Assembly (NCBI GenBank): GCA_022414725.1
Contig: CM039465.1
Coordinates: forward strand, 18,758,786-18,822,785
Source: Microglena sp. YARC
Taxonomy: Eukaryota; Chlorophyta; Chlorophyceae; Chlamydomonadales; Chlamydomonadaceae
DNA length: 64,000 nucleotides
Direction: 5' to 3'
Shown: positions 1 to 9,390 of the stretch, one piece after another
How positions within the stretch are numbered: the first letter of the stretch is position 1
How the letters are laid out: each line of letters opens with the position of its first letter
Notes under the pieces: model-generated
The model's input: the letters and a program-made list of their open reading frames with translations, nothing else
What the model was told of the DNA's origin: nothing
The model's database searches: none
Translations under genes and position numbers: made by a program

Positions 1-3000
1 CCCCATGCGTCCGATAGCAAGGCAAGGGCGGGTTTGGCGTCCCGCAGCAGGTAGGGGGCTGCCACAGGGTCCAATTGGAGCCTTACAAGGGCCAAGATCA
101 GGTTTTTGCCAGCTTCTCTCTGTGGTAGAATGGGGTCATAATGGGGTCATTGACAGGTCATAATGGGGTGATTGAGGGATCATAATGGGGTCATTGACAG
201 GTCATAATGGGGTCATTGAGGGGTCATAATGGGGTCAGTGAGGGGTCGTCATGGGGTCTTTGAGGGGTCATAATGGGGTCAGTGAGAGGTCATAATGGGG
301 TCAGTGAGGGGGCATTGAGGGGTCATAATGGGCTCAGTGAGAGGTCATAATGGGGTCAGTGAGGGGTCAGTGAGGGGATGAGCGAAGGACATTGTTTGGA
401 GCAACAAGGGCCAATATCAAGGTCTTGCCTCAAATGCATAGGGGACGATCAGTTAGGGGATAAGTGGCGGACGATCAGTAAAAGGATGACTAGAGGAGGT
501 TTGGGGGAGGAAAGGGCCAAGAACATGATTTTGCATGCAATGCATGAGGGAGGATCAGTTAAGGAATAAATGGAGGAAGATCAGTAAAAGGATGACTAGA
601 GGAGGTTTGGGTGAGCAAAGGGCCAAGACCATGATCATGCCTGCAATGCATGGGGGGACAATCAGTAAGAGGATGACTTGAGGAGATTGTATGGAGGAAA
701 GGGACAAGATCAAGCTGTTGCCAGCTGCCTGCAGTTCATGGGGGACGATCAGTAAAAGGATGACTAAAGGACTATCAGTGAAAGGATGCCTAGAGGAGGT
801 TTAGGGGAGCAAAGGGCCAAGACCATGATCATGCCTGCAATGCAAGGGGGACGATCAGTTAGGGGATAAATGTAGGAAGATCAGTAAAAGGAGGACTTGA
901 GGAGGTTTGGATGAGCAAAGGGCCAAGACCATGATAATGCCTGCAATGCATGGGGGAGGATCAGTTAGAGGATAAATGGAGGAGATCGTGTGGAGGAAAG
1001 GGACAAGATCAAGCTGTTGCCAGCTTCCTGCAATGCATGGGGGAGGATCAGTTATCAGAGGCCAGAACTGTTGAAATCTTGGGGCTTAGCCCAGTGGCTG
1101 GCTCCGGAAGCTGCCTAGAAGCTGCTGCTTGTAGATGGAAAAAAAACTATGCACCTTATGTCAAGGCTGGCGGAAGCTGGAAACTATCAACAGATACTTC
1201 TGGCTACAAATTCTCATATCACTTCCATATCCCGTTTCGACGAATGGTTCAATGGTAGAGCTTGTTGAAACAAGGTGCAGGGTTCAAATCCCTACGGGTG
1301 CGCTAAAGTGTTCGCGGTCGCTGTCAACCGCCATGGTAGCTATGTCCAGGTAAAGTAGCAGCCCGTCCCCTACCACCTTAAGACGGGGCTCCCTGAATAC
1401 CGCGCCCCACCAGGCGTTCTCATTACTTTCAACAGATGCTTCTGGATCCAAATTCTCTCTAATCTTCTCACTATTTTTCTGATACCTCTCTGCATTGAAA
1501 CCATTGACACCTCATTACTCGGTCTTCACTCGCCGTTAACCGCTTTCAGAGATATCGTCTTACTCTGCCTTATTCATATATTCTTGAAGTGCTTAGGTGA
1601 CAGTAAAAGCTTCGCTTCCAGAAACTTAACCCTGTGCTAACTTGCTTTAAAAAATATGAGATATTAAGCCCTGTCAGCCCTAACCAAAAAACACTTTAAG
1701 CTCTGAAAAAGTTGAACCAAACCAGGCCCCAGATAAGCCACCCTCTTTTTCCCACCTCCAGAATCCACTTTATCAAATGTATCGAACCCTCCTGAAAAAT
1801 ATGCATAGCCCCCATGCAGAAGAGCAGTCAACTCCGCACCAAGCCAATATGTCATCAATTGAAGTTAGGTTGCACTTTGGTAAAAATCTTAGCCAGCCAA
1901 CCCCTGCCGCACCTGGGCCGACAAGAAATTATTCCCAATACATCCTTCAATCTGAAGTCGGCAGAGAGTAGACAGCAGCCTAATCAGGCATTGCACATTG
2001 TGCACCCTGAGCCTCCTCCTCCCATCCTGCACACCAGGCTTGCCAGCACTAGGGAGGCATCCTTTGGCCGCAGCCTCCTGCGAATCTGAAGGGACCACAG
2101 CCTTCTTGTTTGCTGAGCTTCCTGCCAGCTTCTGACGCTTCATTGTTGAACCCTTTGCGGGTGTAGAGCTACCTGCCCCTTGCGCGGTGATCAAACTGCC
2201 ATCATATCCCACAGTGCACAGCATGTTGTAGATGTCTCCCACAGAGGGTAGCCACGCAGCTGCAAAAGAGCACAGTAGGATGAAGGTTGTTGAGTAAAGG
2301 TGTAAGTGTGTGAGTGTGGTGGGGGTGCGTGGGCGGGTGGGTTGGGCAGGAGTGTCAGATAGAGTTACCTGCATGCAGACAAGTCCTATGCAGTGTCGCA
2401 AGCGACGCGGAAAATCGGCAGAGAGTGCTGGCAACGGAACGACAGGTGGCAACAGACTGGAGCTGACCGAAGCCAGTTAGTTATGAGACAGTTGGCTGAC
2501 GTGTCAGGCTTCGTTATTTCGGTCGGTCGGTCAGACGGACAAATGGGTGAATCTGGGGGTCACGCCCCCCAGGAGGGGGACTTCGCCAAACAGTGATTTT
2601 GTTTTCAAATCTGAAGGTGGGTTTCTCCTGGCTATATTTTGTTAGGCCTCCTCCAGGGACGGCGTTTTATTGCTTTCTACAGCTTATTAGAGCTTTTTGA
2701 AGCTATTTAGGGCAATTTAAAGCATTTTTTTTACTTTTTTTATAAGGATAATTTCGCACAAACAGGGTCAAAACTAGCCATCGCTATATATAGCCAAAAT
2801 AAAAATCCCTGCCGCCAAACACATATTTTCCTTGATGCCCTACCCTAAACCTGGCCCACCCCCCAAAGACAAAAAGCAAGCAAAAAACAAAAAATAGCAT
2901 AAGTAGTCAAGGGGGGGGGCAAAACAAAAGTGAAAGACCACATCCCCAAAAAGTGTGAAGGCACCCTCCTGCAGACCCCCCCCCCTCCCGGCTCCGGAAC

Positions 3001-6000
3001 CCACTGTACAGCCACTATCCCAGCCACCACTTCGTGTTATGGTGTCTAATTAAGCCCATTTTACAGGGTTTCTAAAGGCCTATCCATTGAGGTTGGTCTC
3101 GAGACGATTGGGAATGTTTGAAACATAGGAAATCATCACCATTGATGTTGCTGCCACTGTTGCGGCCGTCCCATCAGTATTCCAATATCTTCCCTACCAC
3201 CCTTTTGCTGAGAATAGTAGCAGTTCAGCTGCTCCAGTGCTAATACTGATGCGGACTCTGCAGACGCCCCATCACCACCACAGCACACACAGACCATCAC
3301 CCCAGCACACGTCCCCAGCCCATCATATTCCAATATCTTCCCTACCATCCTGAGAGTTCAGGTGGTAGCAGTTCAGCTGCTCCAGTGCTGAAACTGAGGC
3401 GGACTCTGCAGACGCCCCATCACCAACACAACCCACACAGACCATCACCACCGCACACGTGCCGAGCCCATCATATTCCAATATCTTCCCTACCATTCTG
3501 ACAGTTCTGATAGTAGCTCTTCAGCTGCTCCAGTGCTGACACTGAGGCGGACTCGACAGAAGAGAAAGATAGTACCTCAAAAAGAAACTCCAAGGTGCCC
3601 TTGTCGGCTCCCTGGTGCAGGATCATGGTCCTGGTGCTCATGACGAGCTTGAAGGTTTTTGCAGTGTTAGCCAATGCCTCAGGGGCTCCTGCTAGCTTCA
3701 ATGCTGAGAAGTTGATCTGGGGGACTTCCTGCATATAGTGATTGGGGTGCCCTGGGTGAGCCACTAAATAATCAATATTGATAATTCACCTTGGTGAGCC
3801 ACTAGATAATCAATATTGTAAATTCGCCCAGGTGAGCCACTAGATAATATATATATATTGAAAATTCACCCAGGTGAGCCACCAGGCAGTCAATATTGTT
3901 CATTTACTCAGGCCAGCCTCTTGATAATCTATAATGGCACTTTATTCAGCTGAGTCACAAGGTAGACAGTATTGATAGTCCACCTGTGTAAGCCACTAGA
4001 TAATGATTTTTCATCATTCACCCAGGTGAGCCTCTAGATAATCAATGCTGATCATACACCCAGGTAAGCCACTAGATACCGGTAGTCAATATTGATCATT
4101 CACTCAGGCCAGCCTCTAGATAATCTATATTGGCAATTTATCTAGGTGAGCCACTAGATAACAAATATTGATCATTCACTCAGGCCAGCCTCTAGATAAT
4201 CTATATTGGCAATTTATCTAGGTGAGCCACTAGATAACAAATATTGATCATTCACTCAGGCCAGCCTCTAGATAATCTATATTGGCAATTTATCTAGGTG
4301 AGCCACTAGATAACAAATATTGATCATTCACTCAGGCCAGCCTCTAGATAATCTATATTGGCAATTTATCTAGGTGAGCCACTAGATAACAAATATTGAT
4401 CATTCGCTCAGGCCAGCCTCTAGATAATCTATATTGGCCATTTTTCAGGTGAGCCACTAGATAATCAATATGGACAGTCCACCTGTGTGAGCAACTAGAT
4501 AATCAATATGTATAATTCACCCAGGTGAGCCTCTTCATAATCAATGCTGACCATTCACCCAGATTAGCCACTAGATAGCGGTAGTTAAAATTGATAATTC
4601 ACATGGGTGAGCCACTAGATAATCAATATTGGCGAATAACTCAGGAGAGCCTCTACATAATATGTATTGACAATTCACCCAGGTGAGCCACCAGGCAGTC
4701 AATATTGTTCATTTACTCAGGCCAGCCTCTTGATAACCTATATTAGCACTTTCATCAGGTGAGCCACAAGGTAGTCAATATTGATAGTCCACCTGTGTAA
4801 GCCACAAGATGATCAATATGTATAATTCACCCAGGTGAGCCTCTAGATAATCAATGCTGATCGTACACCCAGGTAAGCCAATAGATGCCGGTTGTCAATA
4901 TTGACAATTCACTTGGATGAGCCACTAGATAACAAATATCAATCAATCACTCAGGCCAGCCTCTAGATAATCTATGTTGGCCATTTATTCAGGTGAGCCA
5001 CTATATAACCAATATGGATAATTTACCCAGGTGAGCCTCTAGATATTCAATGCTGATCATTAACCCAGGTAAGCCACATGATAGTAGTGGTCAATATTGA
5101 CAATTCACCTGGGTGGCCACTAGATAACAAATATCGATCAATCACTCAGGCCAGCCTCTAGATAATCTATATTGGCAATTTATCTAGGTGAGCCACTAGA
5201 TAACAAATATTGATCATTCACTCAGGCCAGCCTCTAGATAATCTATATTGGCAATTTATCTAGGTGAGCCACTAGATAACAAATATTGATCATTCACTCA
5301 GGCCAGCCTCTAGATAATCTATATTGGCAATTTATCTAGGTGAGCCACTAGATAACAAATATTGATCATTCACTCAGGCCAGCCTCTAGATAATCTATAT
5401 TGGCAATTTATCTAGGTGAGCCACTAGATAACAAATATTGATCATTCGCTCAGGCCAGCCTCTAGATAATCTATATTGGCCATTTTTCAGGTGAGCCACT
5501 AGATAATCAATATGGACAGTCCACCTGTGTGAGCAACTAGATAATCAATATGTATAATTCACCCAGGTGAGCCTCTTCATAATCAATGCTGACCATTCAC
5601 CCAGATTAGCCACTAGATAGCGGTAGTTAAAATTGATAATTCACATGGGTGAGCCACTAGATAATCAATATTGGCGAATAACTCAGGAGAGCCTCTACAT
5701 AATATGTATTGACAATTCACCCAGGTGAGCCACCAGGCAGTCAATATTGTTCATTTACTCAGGCCAGCCTCTTGATAACCTATATTAGCACTTCCATCAG
5801 GTGAGCCACAAGGTAGTCAATATTGATAGTCCACCTGTGTAAGCCACAAGATGATCAATATGTATAATTCACCCAGGTGAGCCTCTAGATAATCAATGCT
5901 GATCGTACACCCAGGTAAGCCAATAGATGCCGGTTGTCAATATTGACAATTCACTTGGATGAGCCACTAGATAACAAATATCAATCAATCACTCAGGCCA

Positions 6001-8936
6001 GCCTCTAGATAATCTATGTTGGCCATTTATTCAGGTGAGCCACTATATAACCAATATGGATAATTTACCCAGGTGAGCCTCTAGATATTCAATGCTGATC
6101 ATTAACCCAGGTAAGCCACAAGATAGTAGTGGTCAATATTGACAATTCACCTGGGTGGCCACTAGATAACAAATATCGATCAATCACTCAGGCCAGCCTC
6201 TAGATAATCTATATTGGCAATTTATTCAGGTGAGCCACTAGATAACCATGGATAGTCCACATGTGTGAGATACTAGATAATCAATACTGATCATTCACCA
6301 GTGTGAGATACTAGATCATCCATACTGACAATTCACCTGCGTGAGATACTAGATCATCCATACTGACAATTCACCTGTCTGAGATACTAGATAATCAATA
6401 CTGATAATTCACCTGTGTGAGATACTTGATAATCAATGCTGATCATTCACCCTTACTCCCCCGTTGCAGTTAACCTACCTCTGGTATTAGAACGGCTTGC
6501 ACGTCCCTATCAGGCTCATAGTCCCCACTGTCATCTCTTTCTTCCGCTGCTGTCGTTTCTTGCTCTGGAGAGGCTGGTGCGAGCTCTTTCGCATCTTCCA
6601 CCTCTCTTCTCTTCTCCCTCTCCCTAATTTTGAAATCCTCTTTCTCTCGCTCCCTCTTCTTGAAAGCTTTGTTCTTCTCTAATTTTGCAAGACCCTCAAC
6701 TGGCCCCCTGTAGAGGGTAAGGGGTGGAGGCAAGCAACATCCTTACAATCTGTAGCACTGTCCCATCGTCAAAACGATCTATTGGGTCCCAGTTCATCAG
6801 TGTTTTTTCTTTATAGCCCCTCCTGATATCAAGTCTCTTAAGCCTATTTAGCTACCCCTGGACTGTTCATACACACAGCACTATCCCCAATTGTTTACTT
6901 TGGGGGCTACACAAAGTAGTTTCTAGGCAGCTCCCTTTGATCGCCCTTAGGCCAAAACTCAAGCTAGGTAGTGCATATGAAAGCATTCATAACAGGCATT
7001 CCAATGCAGCTGGAAGCTTTGGGCTTGGCCCTGTGGCTGGCTCATGGAGCTGGATGGAAGCTGCTACGTGTAGCCCCCAAAATAAACAGTGATATACCAT
7101 CAGGGCATGAAGGCCGTAGAATAAAACAAATCAGTGGATTAGATTACTTATATTCAGGAACTTGGTGAGCAAGTCCTGGATTGTATGCTGGAAGGGGTTA
7201 AGGCAAACAAAATCCTTTCGCTCAGTAGCACTTCACCATCAGGGCATGAAGGTCGTAGAATTAAAAAATGAGTGGAGTATAGAACTTTTACTCAGAAACT
7301 TGGTGAGCAAGTCCTGGATTGTATGCTGGAAGGGGAGAAGGCAAACAAAATCCTTTCACACAGTAGCACTGCACCATCAGGGCATGAAGGTTGTAGAATC
7401 AGAATTAGTCAGTGGAGTAGATTACTTTTACTCAGCATCTTCGTGAGCAGGTCCTGGATTACATGCAGGAAAGAATTTCACAGGGAATACCACAGGGAAT
7501 ATCACAGGGAATATCACATAGCAGTTGAATTGCAAGCACTGATCTGGGGGCCTACTTCACAATCAATTAGGATTCTCGATTTCTGATTCTAAATCAAGGT
7601 CAAATATCATTGCACCATTAGCGGTGCATTTCCATTGGACCACTTGACTTGCGTTAGCGCGTGTCGTACAAGAATCAACTTAAAAGTCGCAATTGCATCG
7701 GGCTCGACTTGAGTTAACTCGCGACACACTCTTTTTGAATCCGATCTTTTATAGTCAACTCAAGTCTGCTTCAAGTCAATTTTAGTTAGCTCTAGTTTTT
7801 GAGTTGAGCTTACTTGGCTTGACTTGAGTAGTACTTGCCTCTGCAAATCTGCTCAGTACAGGTGCGATCAATGGAAACACGCAAGGCTCGACTTGAGTTA
7901 ACTCGCGCAAATGCTAAATAAAGTCTGTCTAAATAAAGTCAGCTCAAGTCAAGTCAAGTGGCTCAATGGAAATGTACAGTTAAGGAGGTTCCCCTATATT
8001 AGAGGTCCCCTGAAATGCAATAATGTGACTACCATGGGGCTTGGTGTGGTGCAGTTGATGATGCCACGACATATCATGACATGTAAACATTTCAAGAGTC
8101 TGGCATATCTAATCACCTGCCTTAATATAAAATAACAGATCAGGTGGCAATTGGGCTCAAGGTCCAACCAACCATTTCCGGCCTTTGCATGGAAAAGATG
8201 ATTCTGCATGTTAAGTACAATCTGAAAAGGGAACAGTTTCCTTTGGTAGACAGGTTCATCACTGAACCTTGTGCAAACTGGAAATATTATTTGTACACCA
8301 GAGAGCACTGCCTCAAGCCCGTTTCCAGTACCCTTTATTGCCATTGCCATCAGTGCTTTTCTTCTCAGCCACCAGCAGTAGCTTCTAAGCAGCTTCCCTG
8401 GCTTACTACCCAGCCTAACCTGTAGCAACAGAGTGCATCTGGAAGCTGAGAGAATCATATTTCCAGTATTTATGAAATATAAAAGCTAAGCCTAGTGGCT
8501 GGTTCAATGACCTGCATAGAAGCTGCTGCTCACAGCTGAAAGGAAAAGCATTGCTTGCCATTGACATCATCTTTTGATATATGGTCACATCTGGCATCGC
8601 CCACGCTACTCAAAAATATCCAAGGCTAGGCTAAAGCAACCCATAAGAAAGCTGCATGTTTCTATAAATACCGTGCATCAGTGCTTGCCCGCAACTTGAG
8701 CAATTCAACGGGACCTCCCAATGCATGGTATGTTAATGCAAGTTGCAAGTGATGCATCCCTCATGGGCAGGCAGTGTTGAGTTGCTGGTCAGGATGCTGA
8801 TAAGGGCCTTATTTGAAATTCGAACAAACTAGAATGCGCCAACGTACTTGCTGTCTAATTCTCCGAGCAACTTTTTCAATTCATCCGTGATGGATTCAAG
8901 GTCCTCGTCCATTGCCGTAGCTGTCGAGGTTCCCAT
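1..8936 (-). CDS. Partial unidentified protein with charged N-terminal coiled region; possibly SLF2/FAM178-like
   Basis: A spliced minus-strand gene that runs off the left edge. Exons, read 5' to 3': 8936-8848, 6707-6479, 3728-3494, 2259-1913, about 1478-1296 and 119-1. All have GT-AG borders (donors GTACGT, GTAGGT, GTAGGG, GTGCGG, GTAGGG) and phases join without stops, giving about 400 residues. The ATG at 8936 begins MGTSTATAMDEDLESITDEL. Exon 2 is very rich in Lys, Arg and Glu and probably a charged coiled coil or disordered. Exons 3, 4 and 5 look globular, with pieces such as FKLVMSTRTMILHQGADKG, AWLPSVGDIYNMLCTVGYDG and AWWGAVFREPRLKVVGDG. The acceptor of exon 5 is uncertain (1478 keeps phase; 1489 is an alternative), and a further small exon near 1791-1730 cannot be excluded. 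I do not firmly recognise the family. The order of a helical repeat, a W-x-P-S motif and a leucine-rich end is loosely reminiscent of the SLF2/FAM178 SMC5/6-associated fold; this is a guess. It is divergent from PRKRIP1. Confidence 0.68.
126..379. repeat. Short tandem repeat (TCATAATGGGG-type unit)
   Basis: A degenerate 16-33 bp unit containing GGTCATAATGGGGTCA is repeated about ten times. It sits in the intron between exons 6 and 5 of the minus-strand gene. It starts a few bases after the exon 6 acceptor and appears to have grown from the sequence just next to it (GTAGAATGGGGTCAT). Confidence 0.85.
380..1062. repeat. Tandem degenerate copies of the exon 6 edge of the minus-strand gene
   Basis: About seven copies of a unit of roughly 60-110 bp, each with GGGCCAAGA(T/C)CA, then a GCCTGCAATGCATGGGGG-like stretch and GATCAGTTAGGGGATAAATG. 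The first part matches the real exon 6 sequence at 88-120 (AAGGGCCAAGATCAGG, then TTGCCAGCTTC), so the units look like repeated copies of the 5' edge of that exon. Most have lost the acceptor. No open frame is kept. Confidence 0.6.
1063..1146. mobile_element. MITE fragment (TTTTCAGCT / AGCTGAAAA family)
   Basis: The right half of a dispersed short element. It shares a CTGTTGAAATCTTGGGGCTT core, a CAGTGGCTGGCTC segment and a GAAGCTGCCTAGAAGCTGCT terminal arm with full copies near 8337, 10667 and 14364. Confidence 0.55.
1184..1222. repeat. Diverged copy of an exon 5 segment of the minus-strand gene
   Basis: TCAACAGATACTTCTGGCTA here is a near copy of TCAACAGATGCTTCTGGATC at 1430-1449, which lies inside coding exon 5. 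It is a single downstream duplicate of exon sequence, like the other exon-derived repeats in this window. Confidence 0.5.
1238..1304 (+). other. tRNA-like relic with pol III A- and B-box motifs
   Basis: TGGTTCAATGGTAGAG (1245-1260) resembles a tRNA D-arm/A box and GGGTTCAAATCCC (1280-1292) a T-arm/B box. They lie about eight bases closer than in an intact tRNA. The middle holds CTTG-TTGAAA-CAAG, a short anticodon-like hairpin with a GAA triplet. The acceptor stem does not pair, so this is a decayed tRNA or the head of a tRNA-derived SINE, not a working tRNA. It overlaps the exon 5 donor of the minus-strand gene. Confidence 0.4.
2393..2596 (+). mobile_element. Dispersed repeat family with GTCGCAAGCGACGCGG head
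   Basis: A copy of about 200 bp starting near a GTCGCAAGCGAC palindrome, then AAAATCGGCAGAGAGTGCTG, CGACAGGTGGCAAC, GGCTGACGTGTCAGGCTTC, a GGTCGGTCAGACGGACAAATG stretch and a CCCCCAGGAGGGGG hairpin. Related copies lie at 11590-11782, 35700-35880 (reverse), 40702-40895 and 55450-55800. No coding capacity; probably a non-autonomous element. It is in the intron upstream of exon 4 of the minus-strand gene. Confidence 0.65.
3136..3420. repeat. Two extra copies of the exon 3 donor edge (minus-strand gene)
   Basis: On the minus strand, the last roughly 50 bases of exon 3, encoding SASVSALEQLKSYY, together with the GGTAGGGAAGATATTGG donor region, recur twice in the downstream intron at about 140 bp spacing. 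The copies keep an open reading of SASVLALEQLNCYY type and the donor, and each gains an upstream CTGCAG. They could act as alternative 3' exon parts, or be decaying duplicates. Confidence 0.7.
3776..6460. repeat. Intronic satellite, about 38 bp units with a 1042 bp higher-order repeat
   Basis: About 2.7 kb of units of the type CAGGTGAGCCACTAGATAATCAATATTGATCATTCAC, alternating with CAGGCCAGCCTCTAGATAAT units. A block of about 1042 bp (roughly 4100-5141) recurs almost exactly at 5142-6183; only a few single-base differences are seen. Inside each block an approximately 79 bp dimer is repeated about four times exactly. It lies in the intron between exons 3 and 2 of the minus-strand gene. Nearly every unit contains CAGGTGAGC, a perfect splice-donor-like string on the plus strand. 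Confidence 0.9.
6755..6872 (+). mobile_element. Dispersed repeat family ending CCTATTT..CCCCTGGACTGT
   Basis: One copy of a roughly 150 bp dispersed family, with a CGTCGGTAAAACGATTGTTT-like start, a TTCATCAGTGC-TTTTTAAGCC middle and a GCCTATTTGGCCTACCCCTG end. Other copies: 14862-14966, 20655-20790, 22140-22270 (reverse), 24668-24800 (reverse), 25735-25850 (reverse), 30155-30280 (reverse), 31078-31170 (reverse), 37035-37185 (reverse), 48775-48975. It has no coding capacity. Confidence 0.7.
6902..7078. mobile_element. MITE, GGGGGCTAC-ended subfamily
   Basis: 177 bp with imperfect terminal inverted repeats. The left end GGGGGCTACACAAAGTAGTT matches the complement of the right end GCTGCTACGTGTAGCCCCC. 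The core is shared with 60067-60238 and 18861-19038. It lies in the first intron of the minus-strand gene. Confidence 0.65.
7150..7480. repeat. Triplicated exon-like block of about 139 bp
   Basis: CTTGGTGAGCAAGTCCTGGA at 7161 recurs at 7299 and, diverged, near 7438. On the minus strand each copy reads CAG followed by GACTTGCTCACCAAG, coding for a DLLTK-like peptide, and in two copies a GTAAAAG donor. On the plus strand it reads LGEQVLDCMLEG. The phases do not fit the neighbouring exons of the minus-strand gene, so I call it an exon-like tandem repeat. A short AGGGAATATCACA repeat follows at 7480-7516. Confidence 0.65.
7625..7977. mobile_element. TIR element with internal GACTTGAGTTAACTCGCG repeats
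   Basis: The left end GCATTTCCATTGGACCACTT and the complement of the right end (CAAGTGGCTCAATGGAAATG) form an imperfect terminal inverted repeat of about 30 bp. The interior holds several copies of CGACTTGAGTTAACTCGCG. No open reading frame. Probably a MITE in the first intron of the minus-strand gene. Confidence 0.55.
8337..8563. mobile_element. MITE with about 55 bp terminal inverted repeats
   Basis: The left arm has CCATTGCCATCAGTGCTTTT, then CTTCTCAGCC and AGCAGTAGCTTCTAAGCAG. The right arm has CATAGAAGCTGCTGCTCACA, then GCTGAAAGGAAAAGCATTGC and TTGCCATTG. The arms are complementary over about 55 bp with mismatches. This is the best full-length copy of the family, other members of which are at 10667-10849, 14364-14555, 32021-32165 and as partial copies at 1063-1146 and 58470-58560. 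Confidence 0.7.
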
Positions 8937-9390
8937 TTAACTCTTTCGCGAACGCAGGTCACTGCTGTGACGAAAAGGAGCTGGTTTTTCTCAGAGCCGT
9001 AAATGGAAGCAGAACACAGATTTTGTAGCGACAGGCAGAACCGACTTCAGCACTTCTTTGGTCGGAGCTGGGAGACAGTCAAATAGACCACCTGCCCGGG
9101 GTTAAGCCGGGTTAAGCCCCGGTTAGCCCTAACTGGACGCACTCGGACGTATTGTCGCCCGACACCCGAAGCTAACATTGATAGTGCGGTGCCATGACAC
9201 TCTTCTGATTGCTCTCCGATTGCCTCTGTATAATAAGCACCATCTATTAGCCACCCGCCAATTTTAATCAAATCGATTTTGCACGTACACGTATGCCTTC
9301 GCAATCAACCGGATGCTAGCTCGTTCCTCGACGCAATAACCGTGCCCCTACAACTAGCCTACCCGCGTTCAATAGATATTCAAATTAGCA
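8937..9390. promoter_or_regulatory. Divergent intergenic region, probable bidirectional promoter
   Basis: 454 bp separate the ATG of the minus-strand gene (8936) from the ATG of PRKRIP1 (9391). The sequence is of moderate GC, without the repeats that fill the introns, and has a GGGGTTAAGCCGGGTTAAGC cluster at about 9098-9125. I see no clear TATA box. Shared promoter function is inferred from position only. Confidence 0.5.

Noticed and set aside
3776..6460. CRISPR-like regularly spaced repeats
   Set aside because: Units are contiguous and both parts repeat, with no unique spacers; the locus is eukaryotic and inside an intron.
9098..9130. Telomere-like GGGTTA/GGTTAGCCC pattern
   Set aside because: Only a few irregular units in single-copy promoter DNA, not a telomeric array.
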